Shown piece after piece: positions 24,013 through 34,308 of a stretch of 64,000 nucleotides of DNA (the first letter of the stretch is position 1; every line of letters begins with the position of its first letter). The DNA is taken from assembly GCA_003999685.1 (NCBI GenBank), contig CP021232.1:124001-188000 (forward strand), written 5' to 3'. Both the position numbers and the translations under genes were made by a program. Below the pieces are notes generated by a model. The model worked only from the letters and a program-made list of their open reading frames with translations. It was not told the DNA's origin and ran no database searches. The stretch comes from Taiwanofungus camphoratus. Taxonomy: Eukaryota; Basidiomycota; Agaricomycetes; Polyporales; Taiwanofungaceae.

Positions 24013-24015
24013 ATC
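24007..24015 (-). promoter_or_regulatory. Putative -1 frameshift site between gag and pol
   Basis: Gag ends GAG GAT TTT TAA on the minus strand. A tRNA on TTT can slip back one base onto another TTT because five T residues precede the A of the stop. The resulting frame (TTA AGG GGG CAG) is open straight into the protease. Seen: sequence and frames. Inferred: use as a recoding site. Confidence 0.5.
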
Positions 24016-25413
24016 CTCCATGGCCAATTCTTCCATGACCTCCCTCTTCTCGTCGGCCGATAGGCTCTTGATGTAAGAGTGATAATCCGTAGGGCGCGTG
24101 TCCTGCGCCTTCGGTGTGTTCTTCGTCCTGGCTGCCGCCTTCTTGCGACAGTCTCGTGCCGAATGTCCCCTATTATGGCAATAGAAGCATAGGTTGTTGT
24201 CACGGTGGTATTTCCTTTCACTTTCGTTCAAGGAGCAACCATCCGTCCACTGCTTCCTGTTAGGGGTGGATGAAGAGGTGCGTGTCGGGCGTGTGATGGC
24301 TGCGTCGACGTCCATGGGTTCCCCATAGTCGACGGTGGTGGTAATGTTGGAGATTTGGTCGATCCCCCTGTAGATTGCGTCCAAGGATAGGACGTCCCTG
24401 TACCATTTTTCCATAGTGTCCGGCCTTTCGGATGTGGCCCTTCCGGCTAAGGTGGCGTAGATCTGGTGGTCTAGCCCCTTGATGAATATTGCCCTAAGGG
24501 TAGGGTAGTCGTTCTCGGTGCGACTCCCGTTCGCATCGATAGTTGCGTCCTTCAACTTCGCCTTTTCGGCCAAGAGTCGGAATCTTTCCACATACATTTT
24601 AGTAGTGGCCCTCGTTTTCTTGTTCAGCTGTTTGGCTGGTAACTCCATGAGCACCTGATGTGCTCGCTGCACCCCTTCGTGTTCCGGGAATGCCAACTTG
24701 AGAGATCCCTTGAATAGGTCCCATGTCCTATAAGGTGCTTGACCCCCCGCTGCTCGTTCGTAGAACGTGTCGCGCCATATGCGTGCGTCTTGCCCTCCCT
24801 TCATGAGGGCGACCGTGAATGCGATCTTTGCGTCATCGCTGAGGTTGGTGTTGTTTGTGGCGGTGAAATAGTGTTCCACCCGCTGGATAAATCGATCCAG
24901 ATCTTCCCCTTGCCCGGTGAATCGATCCGGTGCAGGAATGTCGAGCTTGAGGGCTCGAGCCCCTTGCTGTTGGGTTTGGAGGCGAGCGATGAGTGCCTCC
25001 AGCTGCTGCTGGGTCATGTTCCCAATTGTGGCCATTGTGACTCGTCGAGGTGTGGGTGCAGATATTATAGGAGCGGACGTGGAAGAGGATGGAGTGGGAG
25101 TGGGGGTTCGTGAAGTGGAGGTGGTGAACGAGCCTTCAGGGATGGGTTCGATAGGTGTGGCTTCCTGTGATCCTCCCGTGAATAAGATGGCGATGTCTTT
25201 TCCTTCGTCGACAGGGTTTCGCTGGAAGTAAGTAGCGAGGTTGGCCTGTGCTTGTTGGATTGGTCGTCTGGATGTTGTTCTAATCCAGGTAAGCGGTGAA
25301 CTCGGATAGATCGGGTTCCGGTTCGCGTCTACGAACACTCGTTGTTCGATGTCGTAGAGAAGTGGTTCCTCTCCCCGTGAAGGTAACCCCCAATAGTCAG
25401 GATCGACGGTCCT
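24007..25413 (-). CDS. Gypsy-2 gag
   Basis: Structural protein of the element. A frame conserved with Gypsy-1 starts at about 25413 (TVDPDYWGL). The first AUG comes only at [19 protein letters not shown], near 25035. The Gag core ([48 protein letters not shown]) is followed by a single CCHC knuckle [14 protein letters not shown] and a Lys/Arg-rich tail. Intact, no stops. The start is uncertain: either the AUG near 25035 or a non-AUG/spliced start upstream. Confidence 0.9.
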   Translation of the reverse strand, partial: RTVDPDYWGLPSRGEEPLLYDIEQRVFVDANRNPIYPSSPLTWIRTTSRRPIQQAQANLATYFQRNPVDEGKDIAILFTGGSQEATPIEPIPEGSFTTSTSRTPTPTPSSSTSAPIISAPTPRRVTMATIGNMTQQQLEALIARLQTQQQGARALKLDIPAPDRFTGQGEDLDRFIQRVEHYFTATNNTNLSDDAKIAFTVALMKGGQDARIWRDTFYERAAGGQAPYRTWDLFKGSLKLAFPEHEGVQRAHQVLMELPAKQLNKKTRATTKMYVERFRLLAEKAKLKDATIDANGSRTENDYPTLRAIFIKGLDHQIYATLAGRATSERPDTMEKWYRDVLSLDAIYRGIDQISNITTTVDYGEPMDVDAAITRPTRTSSSTPNRKQWTDGCSLNESERKYHRDNNLCFYCHNRGHSARDCRKKAAARTKNTPKAQDTRPTDYHSYIKSLSADEKREVMEELAMEDF

Positions 25414-25471
25414 GAGGTAAGACGTGGTAATGGATGTATGCCCACTAGATGGTACTAGGGGCGGCTTAGCG

Positions 25472-25485
25472 TAAGTCTGATCTTT
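25472..25485 (-). promoter_or_regulatory. Gypsy-2 primer-binding site (self-priming type)
   Basis: On the minus strand AAGATCAGACTTA follows the 5' LTR. It is a 13/13 reverse complement of the LTR segment at 25663-25675, which lies just downstream of the TATATATA box at 25702-25709. Compared with Gypsy-1, two bases differ in the PBS and both are compensated in the LTR. Confidence 0.7.
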
Positions 25486-25962
25486 TGATACAAATTGGTA
25501 TCTTGGATCCTATATATGTCCTCACCGGGGTGAGGCCTGACCACGATAGAAGGTGGCGAGGTCTTATGGTCGATATAGACCGAGTGTCGTGAAGTCCGTA
25601 GACTCGAGCGAGTATCACTCAGATATGAGCGAGAGGATACAAGACACGAATATAGTGGTAACAAGATCAGACTTAAGGTCCGACCTAAGCTAAATACATG
25701 CTATATATACAAGTACGTATTGTGAGCACGGACCAAGAACTACTCTAGGGCAGGAGGTCCGTAATGTGGTACGACTCTGAGTAAATAGATAGTGGTACGA
25801 TCCAGGCGTATTAGCAATACGTATGAGTGATGAGGAATGTGGTAAGCGGCCCGGATATGAGTCAGAGTCCTATGCGTAAGCGGGGCCGATCCGGGGCCCG
25901 TATAGTAATAGTCCATGAATAAGCAATGACCGTGGTAATGATAAGAAATAGAAATTGTTTCA
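25486..25962 (-). repeat. Gypsy-2 5' LTR
   Basis: Same 477 bp as the left LTR. The TATA box is at 25709-25702 on the minus strand, with the predicted transcript start about 30 bases further, at the primer-complementary motif. Confidence 0.95.
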
Positions 25963-26071
25963 GTCTGTTAGGAGATAGGAGAGCTCCTAAAATCACAATT
26001 TGGGGCCCAGGAGGCCACAGGACTCATCAGTGTGGCCCAGTGATCAGGTTGTGGATCGATACATTGATCGC

Positions 26072-27829
26072 TGATATGACCTAGAGGACCCTGGGACCTA
26101 GGGAGTGCTTCAAAACGTGGCTGAGAAGCAGTAGAGTGAACTATAGGGATGCGAAAATGAGAGCCACAACCTGTACAGTACTGAGAGACCTATATGTCTT
26201 GTTTTTGTGAGCAAGGGAGTAATGGGTCAAGGGTTTTGCACGACAGGATCTTGCTCCTATGTGCTAGATGATCCCAAAGACCTTGCAAGGTCCTCCAAAG
26301 TGTGTGAAGTCTTTCGAAAATCTGCGAAGGACTTTGAAGTTTTGACTAAAATGCACTATCTGACTTCATAGGATGCTAAAAGTTAGGAGGCAATGGGTTG
26401 ATGGAATAGAGGTCCAAGCAGGTGGCAAACGATGCTAGGCTTCTCTGAAGTCTTTAGCTAAAGTTAGCTAAGAAGGTCAACACTCCGAAGTTTGTAGAGC
26501 GAAGTACAAGAGATTGGACTGGTGTGGGGACCTATAGAAGAGGTCAGATGGTCTGTGGAGTCTGTACTGAGAGTTTGTATGGGAGAACAAGGTCACTGAA
26601 TGTTCTAAAGTATCTGCTAGCTTTGAGGCATAGGTTGGGGAGTTTGAGAGCATAGGGGGTGTGATATAATCTGAATCGGATGCTATAGGAGGATCACAGT
26701 GATATTGTAGGACATAGTGATGACACAATGTGAGCCTTTGGGTATAACTAAGGCGGAGGCCCACCGGATAGGTGCTATAGATTGTACTGAAGGATGCAAA
26801 GTCACATTGACTTTGTGGATCATAGTGTATAGTTCGAGGGGTGTAGGCATAGTTTGTAGATATATTGTGAGTGTAGACGTAGTTTAGAGACACTGAAATG
26901 GAGCTAGGGTGGAGACTTTAGGGGCTTAGGACTGTTTCTAAGGCTGCACTCACAGCACTCTCTGAGATCGGAGCTATAGGAGAACTTGTATTCTAAAGGA
27001 GAAAGCATGCACTGAGGGGTCTCTCCTTTACATAGTAAACTACCTCTGACTAAATAGGAGAGGGTGAGGTGAACTATTCTTGTGCAAAGTGGTCTCTACA
27101 AGTCCAAAATGTGTACTAATGTGCATGGACTCCCAAGTGACCACGAGAAGTATAGAAACTAAATAGGAATTGAAACAGGGGAACTACATATAGTAGAAAG
27201 GTGACCAAGATCATCCATGAGGGCAGGATGGCTATCCGAGAGTGGCCATGCACCGTGATCAACTGTCATAGTGGGCTAAAGGCATATAAAGTTTCTACCA
27301 GCAGGACTTGTCCAAATTGAGGTAAGAGATGTCCTAAATAGGTAGGAGATCATATGGATGCACCATAGAAGGACCTTATGGTATAGGATCGAGACCCAGG
27401 GGGTGCACAAGGCTTCCTAAGTCCAGCCTTCAGAACTTCAGACTGTTTTGGAGACTATCAGAGGTGCCTGCAGTCACAAGAGATTGGAGAGACTTAGCTA
27501 AGCCTTCCTAGCTAAACCAGGATGGATGACATAGTAACTGGGACCTGGACCCAATAGAACAATATGAGAGGGCTGGCAGTGTCTGATAGTGGACTTAGCA
27601 AGAGTTAGAGACTTCGTAGCTAGCATTCGAAGCTTTGTAGTACTTTGAGCGACCTTGCAGGACTTCGTAGAGGGTTAGAAGTGTCTCGGATGTGAAAAAT
27701 GCATTAGGAGCGTCTTAGGGACCTATCCCAGATGTTGTAGGTTATTGGAGAGCTGTAGGATGGTCTGTGAGAGGGTTAGGAGGCTCTTTACATTGCAATT
27801 CTGAGCCCAGGGGGTCATAAGACTCATCA
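26072..27829 (+). mobile_element. R element copy b, uninterrupted, 1758 bp
   Basis: Starts TGATATGACCTAGAGG and ends AAGACTCATCA. It is similar along its whole length to copies c and d, including CTACCTCTGACTAAATAG and GACTTAGCTAAG blocks. No ORF fits. The flanking 4-mers TCGC and CTGC do not match well, so the target duplication has decayed or the site was rearranged. Confidence 0.85.
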
Positions 27830-28480
27830 CTGCCTCATATGCCCCACAGTCGGGAGACAGACGGCCTGGCAGCAGTTCCATGAGACCCACCATTTAGACC
27901 CCAGGATGACCACCACCCTTGGTGACAAGTTCCGGGACTTCTGTGAATGGTATGATGCCAAAGCAAAGGCATTTGAACTGTATAACAATTGGGTGGATGA
28001 GGGGACAGCAGAGCCTAGCATCTGTGATGACCCCCCCACCTACCAGAATGTTGACTGAGGCCTGAAACCTGTAGGGCTACACTCAGTTACTAGGGTGGAC
28101 TGCTGACAGAATGGGATTACTGGGCCGAGCAGCCACACAGCACGTGAAATGCGAGTCATGCGGAGGTCAGATATGGCTTCCTCTGGAAGCCACTTCTTCA
28201 GTTGACTGGGGACTTGTACAGCCGTAACATGCTGTCGCTTCTCCTGCAGCTGGGTATGTCTGGGCTGGCTGTGCCTTTTCTTTCTGCAGGCTTTGCTGGA
28301 TTATCTGCCCATGCCATATCTCAAGGCCACCGAAAACTGTAGGTGTGCTGCTCATGTGGGCGTGGATGCCCATTTACTATCACATTAGACTCATGCTGTA
28401 TGGAGTATAAACCCGGGGAAATTAATAATAATAAAAAAGAGTCCTGTCACGTGATGAATACAGAGGGCTCGTCTGACAGT
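27830..28480 (+). other. Spacer with a short decayed coding fragment
   Basis: From about 27877 to 28059 the plus strand reads FHETHHLDPRMTTTLGDKFR and on through CEWYDAKAKAFELYNNW to TGA. This composition looks protein-like and may be a fragment of a TE-borne gene, but I do not recognise it. The rest up to the duplication boundary at 28481 holds nothing I can name. Confidence 0.35.
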
Positions 28481-29798
28481 CAGACTTCAAAGGTTTGCTC
28501 CACTTGGGGCAAGGTGGAGCTCGCTAATTTCGCTCAAAGTGAGACCTAGGTCTCTGCAAATACACTCTAATAACCTTGATTACACACAAACTATGTTGCG
28601 CAAACTGCCGGCAAGCATGCTAGGATGACATGCTTATCCATTTCAGAGCAGTCTGCTATATGCCATGGTGGCAAGGCGCGTCAATGCAGATTTCAGTGAC
28701 CTTCAAATCCGTCGAAGTCATTTGAACACATCCACATCTGTCAAGATTCAGCTGTGCTCGGGCCGGGGCACCCTGGAGGCAGTTAGTGCATGTAGACACA
28801 ATATGTGACTGTATGTTCAAAGAGTGACAGATAATCGATATGCACCAACTGAATGTTGTCCAGGGTGGGTTTGTCACAGTGCTGTTGGCTCGGATTCTCC
28901 GAGACGATGCATCGATGGACGTGATAGAAGTTCAAGGGACCAAGGGGTTGATACTTCGAGTTCCAAGCTTGCGATAGAAGCCACCCAAAATCAATGAGAT
29001 GCGCGCTTGTTCTGATATCGGTGTGTCCTGTTTATATGAAGACACTGCCAGTACCTCCAAGGAGAAGTATTTCATAATCTGCATCTTGAATGACGGAAGA
29101 CTGGACAGAAGGCACATACTAGTGAGCAATTTTAGACAAGTTGATACGGGTAAGCTCTGCAATGGACAGAAAACATACACACTGATACGACCTTTTGAAA
29201 ATCTGTAAAATCAGAAAACGTCGACGGGCCGTTTCAGACGCCCGCATCGTCTCTTCACTTCATTCAAGGCTCAAGCGACAATTTCCAGCTTATGCAACGG
29301 CCTCCGTGGTTGGTATCCCACCGAGCTCCGGGCTTAGCTACTCCATCAACCATAAGATGGAGGTTGAAAGACTGTCTGGAACAAGTTCTAGACTCATATA
29401 TTCCAGCGCTAAGTCACCCTTCCATTGCTGAGCACGTATGGTATCAACTGCTGTATTCTCACGTAGCGCTATCTCGCGGGACGCTCACAAACTCTTTCAT
29501 CGCTTTTCTTGTATTCAATCAGTTCATTTCGATGCGGTACGAGGTCATGCGGCCCCTGATGAACCACATCGGCAACCCCCGTTGAACCACATCTGCGTCC
29601 TTTGCATTAGGACAACAACGAGAGAGCGTCAAACATCGATCGGAAGCCTTCCATGACCGGCATCCCCCATGGAATCTGGAGGCATGAATCCTAGAGGGAT
29701 GCTGACATTCAATCGATTTTCGCCATACTGTTGTCATCTGCATGAAAGTGTTGGCCGTCATCTGACTGAAAACCTTCTGTGAGGTTCCCCGGCTTTGG

Positions 29799-29806
29799 TA
29801 TAAATA
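29799..29806 (+). promoter_or_regulatory. TATA box of the 172-aa protein gene, copy 2
   Basis: TATAAATA, 73 bases before the start codon at 29879; the leader between is pyrimidine-rich (CATCTCCAGTCTCTCCC). Confidence 0.55.
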
Positions 29807-29878
29807 CTGGTTCCACCATGGTGCATCTCCAGTCTCTCCCAACACCCTCAATATACACAGTACCAGCTACTACTCGCA

Positions 29879-30581
29879 ATGCCCGAATCAGGCCTGTATT
29901 ACATTCAAAGCTACGCTCACAAGAAGAGCTACCTCAAAGGGGCAGACCAGAACCACGCTGGTGGACTTGTCGTTGGCGGACTCGTCGCCGTCGTCGCCGA
30001 CGATGTATCCAAGGCGAACAAGGTGGGTCGCATCATCCTGGCTGATATGCTTGTCTTCTGGCTGATCAATTTTGGTTTCCCCCAAGTTCTTGATCGAGTA
30101 CATAGAACAAAGGGGAACCTATCACATTCGCAGGGCATCCGAGTCTAGGATTAATGTGACTTTGTCTCCATCTTTCACATCGGTCAATAAAGAGCACCTC
30201 TATCTCACTACCAATTCTGTCGTCGAGCTCGAGTGGTTCATCACCTACGATGAGGGGAGGAAGACCTACATGTACAGCATCTTCATACACCTCATCCTGA
30301 TATGTACTCCATGTTGATCGCACCACAGGATTCATCACGCCGAAAATCACGGCCACTGGGAGCTAGATGCCCCTGAGACTGGTACTCAGGTAAATGCATA
30401 CGTGGTTCAACCGCAATGAATTCCACTTGAACGTTATCGTGTCTAGGTGCAGGTCTTGGGCGGGCACGAGGACACGCTTTCTAGCCTTGTGCGATCTAAC
30501 AAGGCTGCCAAGTTCTTGACCGCAGACCAAGCCAAGAACATCGACGAGGATGCCTTTTGGTATCTCACCAAGTTGGATTGA
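29879..30581 (+). CDS. Small possibly beta-trefoil protein, copy 2 (172 aa)
   Basis: Exons 29879-30022, 30087-30271, 30329-30389 and 30453-30581 (519 bases, 173 codons with stop). The introns are 57-65 bases with GTGGGT, GTACAG and GTAAAT donors. The protein is the same as copy 1 as far as compared. There is no signal peptide, so a cytosolic role is likely. C-terminal AKFLTADQAKNIDEDAFWYL and earlier LEWFITYD units give the beta-trefoil impression. Alternatives: a lectin-like or protease-inhibitor-like defence protein, or an unrelated all-beta protein. Both copies intact suggests recent duplication or conversion. Confidence 0.62.
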
Positions 30582-31041
30582 TAGGGTCGTGTTCATGATG
30601 ACCTTCTGACGGCAGCTTGGGTTTCTGCATGTCTAACTAATCGTTCGACGTTTAACTGTCATTGTACGAATAGCTTGTGTAGGTGGAGCGCGCGTCGATC
30701 GAATGTTATATGTCAATTGGTGTCTCCAAACTTTTCACGAGTCGTGAATCCTCACAGCGATGAATGTATCTGCTGCGGCGCCGTGGCAGCATTCCTCTTG
30801 GGGCCGATTGCTGCTGGCACATAGAACACTCGACTGGTGACGATCGCCGCTAGAGATGCAGCTCTGTTTACTCTTATTACGATGCAAACACACCGACGAC
30901 ACTTGGAAACATTTAACACAACGAAATCGAGAACCAATTCTAGGTCTTTGGTTAATCCACCCAGTATGCACATCGCAATCACGATGGATGATACCCGACA
31001 CGAAAGCTACACACTACCGGAGATCAGGTATGACCAGAGAC

Positions 31042-31715
31042 ATGAATATCTGCGTGGCTATGCACACGTAGATGCCTGGCGAAGCGTTCACACCATATCG
31101 GCAAATAAGGAAGGTCAGACACCACTGCTATAGCTGTTAACCGCGGTGGTCAGCCTCTATCCTGCTGAAAGACTAAAGTGAGCGGCGAAATTCCCTAACC
31201 AGTGACAGAATGCTGGGGCACCGCACTGGCCGTCACGGATACAATTTCGATCACGGCTCCAAAGGGGGGTACTAATAATTTCTTCGAGGTCGAAACCCAA
31301 CACTTCATTTATGCTTCGGACTATTGGTGCAAAGCTTCGACGGTAATATTGGCCTGTTTGGCCTATATGATGACACATGAATGTCGGCATGGCTGCGCAC
31401 GCATAGATGTCTGGCAAAGCATTCACACCATATCGGCAAAAAAGGAAGGTAAGACATCACCGCTATAACTGTTGGCCGCGGTAGTCAGAGCCTCGAAATC
31501 CTGTTGCTAGTGAGACCAAAGTGAGCGGCGAAATTCCCTAACCAGTGACAGAATGCTGGGGCGTCGCACTGGCCGTCACGGACACAATTTCGATCACGGC
31601 TCCAAAGGGGGTGCTAATCATTTCTTCGAGGTCGAAACCCAAGACTTCATTTATGCTCCGGACTATTGGTGCAAAGCCTCGACGGTGATATTGGCCTGTT
31701 TGGCCTGTATGATAT
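31042..31715 (-). repeat. Tandem duplication, two ~335-bp units
   Basis: Unit A 31042-31376 and unit B 31377-31715 share long blocks, e.g. TTCACACCATATCGGCAAA, GCGGCGAAATTCCCTAACCA and CGGCTCCAAAGGGGG. Unit A continues into the duplication arm; unit B lies outside it. Each unit carries one relic of the secreted-protein exon on the minus strand. Confidence 0.75.
31157..31345 (-). pseudogene. Relic 3 of small secreted protein family
   Basis: Minus-strand mirror of relic 2. Shows INEVLGFDLEEIISTP and the IEIVSVTASA block ending HSVTG before a stop. Inside the duplication arm and unit A of the tandem repeat. Confidence 0.55.
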
Positions 31716-31866
31716 GCTCTGGACGGATGGTCAATACAGCGAGAGCATAGTCTGAATGGGACCGATGGTGGCAGCCAACCCGAGTGGAGACGAGGCAGTA
31801 TCCTTGCTGAGACAGTGTCCACCACGATTTGCAAACAACAGGGGTCATCTTTGCCTTATTATCCAA
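31500..31866 (-). pseudogene. Relic 4 of small secreted protein family
   Basis: The minus strand reads IIQAKQANITVEAL, then a stop where the intact gene has IVQAKQANTTTEDL. After that INEVLGFDLEEMISTPFGAV and IEIVSVTASATPQHSVTG follow in another frame. Unit B of the tandem repeat. Confidence 0.6.
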
Positions 31867-33400
31867 TCATGAATCATGAAGATTAAATTTGACCTGCAAT
31901 ATCGATGTTGCCCCAATTGGTCTTGGGTCATGCATATCATATAGTGGTGATCAAGACACGAGGACTGACTCAACACAAATGCCAACTCACAGGTTCTTTG
32001 ACTGGATGTTCATGTACCCTAGAGCACCATACGACTGTGCCAATTGCGAGAGCAACCTCATCCGTATAGAACGTCTTCATAGAAAGCAGCGACACTCTAG
32101 GATCGTTTGCACTTGCGACACCAAGTGGAACTGACTAGAGAGACGTCGCAACGAGAGTTTGCAATGTATCTCTGTTGTCGCGTTGATTCATCAATCTTGT
32201 ACATTCGGACGCCACTATACGCACTGCGAATCTCGAACCAAGGCTTGCTACCTAACGACCTGAGCCTGTGATGAAGACCAAGTCCCCCGCAAATAGCAGT
32301 TCATCCACTATGCTTGACCGTTCTTCTGCAGATCTAGTACAAGGTTAAGGCAGGCTGAGTTGTAATTAGAATTCGGGATGCTTCGATCGGACGACTCGGA
32401 TGTACTGAGACACAAGTGATATCTCCATAAACGAGCAAATTGTGCTTCCACTTGATGGTATTTGAGTAAACTCGTATCGCGGGGCGCATCATGATAAAAA
32501 GGGTGACATCCCGACCGTTATATAACCCAACGTACTGCGAGAGAAAAAGCCAGCTGTCGGTTCCGCGAGCAGAACCGGCCTCTATCTAATTACCGGGGCT
32601 AGCTCGCCGGCCAATTAAGCTATCGGCCATTTCCTCGGACCTCCGCCAACGAATGGTTCGGACTCCTGCCTGTCCCCTCTTCCTTGGTCACAACTTCCAG
32701 GCGCTTTACAGCCCAAGTATCCAACGCAGTTAGCCCAGAGGTAGGCTGTGGCATCTTTACCATGTTCAAGACATCTGCCAGTACAAGGTCATGATCACGA
32801 CTTGTGATTCTGTATGTACGATTGAGGCCAGGTGAGGCTTGTTCTCAGCTTGGAACTTACCCTTTGAATCTGTCCTCACGCTAGGGTGGGGATTGAGTCA
32901 AAATCGGATAGCAAGTACGCGAGAGGTCGTACGTTTCATGAAACTTGGTGTACAATATAGTAGTGTTCATCGATGCACACCCGACAACCTGTCGAGGTTG
33001 ACTGACGTGTTTACGCGAGCTTCTCTGCTTAGGTGTCGTCGTTCTTGCTTCGAAGTATGGGAGGACTACTCTGACCAATCGCGTGGTTTCATGAATGACT
33101 TCGGGATTGACACTAAAACGACCATGCAGGTCCTTTCTGTCTTTATTAGCTGGCCATAACTGCATCTACGCAACTTCGTGCCACTGTTTACCCCGAAAGC
33201 ATTTCCGCTAATGTACGTAATAGCCGACACTGAAGTAAATCCCGATTAGAAAACATGCCTCTTCGAACTCGTTGGCCTGTTCGTCAGGCATCTGATCGGC
33301 GATAGACAGAAGGTATAGAAGCATTGTCGCTAAATTAACAAACCAGGCTTCAAACTGACATACCATGACTTTAGATAGAAAACGCTCGGATTGCTTTTGG
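31867..33400. other. Intergenic stretch, no recognisable gene
   Basis: Only short frames (the longest 106 codons at 32839-33159, overlapped by a 94-codon frame on the other strand), with no motif, no intron chain and no repeat shared with the rest of the window. Confidence 0.45.
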
Positions 33401-33407
33401 TATAAAG
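33401..33407 (+). promoter_or_regulatory. TATA box of the secreted-protein gene
   Basis: TATAAAG, 96 bases before the ATG at 33497, followed by a CT-rich leader. The region is recognisably shared with relic 1 at 4637, where the box is lost. Confidence 0.6.
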
Positions 33408-33496
33408 CCCCCTCCGGGACCGTCAAGCCTCATTGACTTCTGTCAAGTACTTGCCCTCTTTTCGCTCTCTAATCAGTATCCTTGCTCTCCTTCAAG

Positions 33497-34308
33497 ATGT
33501 TCGTCGTCCGAGTTCTCTCTGTCATTACTGCCCTTGCGTTCAGCGTTCTCACCTCCGCAACCCCTCTGATCCCGAGTGCCGGCGGACATGGCTTGAGCAG
33601 GGCCGCTACTCCGCCCCACGCCGTCTTTAAGAGACACGAGTTCGTGCCTCTAGTCTCTCGGGATGCCCCATCCGGCTTGGCCGCCATCATGACAACCATA
33701 AAGAATAACATCGCCCCCCTTGCCGACCAACTTGGTCTGTCCTATCCAGACCATGTTCTCGCTGTGCTGATCATTAACTCTCGTTTTCAGGGGCTATCGT
33801 ACAGGCCAAGCAGGCCAATACGACCACCGAAGACCTTACTCCCGCAACCCAGAACATAAGCAAGGTGTTGGAAGCCGGCATTGCAGAGATGACCGCTCTC
33901 GCCGGTCAGCCCGCCGAAGTCATCCTCGGAGCGGGCGTCTCTGCGTCCGTGACGGCCGACGCGATCAGCCAACTCGTCGATGAACTTGAGGTCAGTATTC
34001 AGTCACCGGTTCGGAACTTCCGTTGGTCAACTTGATGTCTCAGGGCTTCGTTTCTGGCGTTCTGGCTCCTCTGGTCAACACGGTTGGTGGCGACGTCGCA
34101 ATGCCCCTACTCGGTAGCATCGGGTGAGTAGTTCCGCAAACATTTACGCCCCTGCGTCTATAGTTACTCATTACTTTGCCTTCATCACAGCGGAGACCTG
34201 GGCGTCATTGTGGCCACGCTTTTGGGACTCCTTGCGGAGATCCCTGGCGGGATAGTACCCACAATTATCGCGAGTGTCTTGCATCTGGTTGCGCCTATTG
34301 TACAGTGA
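33497..34308 (+). CDS. Small secreted hydrophobic protein with Kex2-like site, intact family member
   Basis: Exons 33497-33734, 33791-33990, 34044-34123 and 34191-34308 join in frame. The N-terminus MFVVRVLSVITALAFSVLTS is a clear signal peptide. A KR pair (AVFKR before HEFVPLV) suggests processing by a Kex2-type protease. The mature part is small-residue-rich and amphipathic, then strongly hydrophobic (GFVSGVLAPLVNTVG, VIVATLLGLLAEIPGG), ending SVLHLVAPIVQ. There are no cysteines, so it is not a hydrophobin. Function unknown; secreted or cell-surface by inference. It is the only intact member beside four relics. Confidence 0.82.

Larger units (their letters stand above)
17952..25962 (-). mobile_element. 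Gypsy-2, young chromodomain Ty3/gypsy element, 8.0 kb
   Basis: LTRs at 17952-18428 and 25486-25962 are both 477 bp and look identical by eye. The target duplication GTCTG is perfect (17947-17951 and 25963-25967). On the minus strand the order is gag with CCHC knuckle, protease, RT, RNase H, integrase, chromodomain, and a long post-pol ORF. Two in-frame TGA codons in pol and one in the last ORF make this copy non-autonomous despite its recent arrival. LTR and proteins define a subfamily distinct from Gypsy-1/3. Confidence 0.95.
10569..26029 (+). mobile_element. R element copy a, split by Gypsy-1 and Gypsy-2
   Basis: Compared with the uninterrupted copies at 26072-27829 and 51040-52798, this R copy is present as 10569-11168, 16867-17951 and 25963-26029; the two gaps are exactly Gypsy-1 and Gypsy-2 with their target duplications. 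It starts TGATATGACCTAGGGG and ends GGACTCATCA. The flanking 4-mers are GTGC (10565-10568) and GTGT (26030-26033), a decayed target duplication. There is no coding frame. R elements were therefore here before both retrotransposons. Confidence 0.85.
28481..31321 (-). repeat. Right arm of ~2.85 kb inverted duplication
   Basis: Mirror copy of 5365-8221 at roughly 99 percent by eye. The inner boundary at 28481 is sharp: the shared CAGACTTCAAAGG is preceded by unrelated sequence. About 20.3 kb, including the nested R and gypsy elements, separates the arms. Confidence 0.9.

Noticed and set aside
33833-33990. Treating the secreted protein as a hydrophobin
   Set aside because: It has no cysteine pattern; only size and hydrophobicity are similar.
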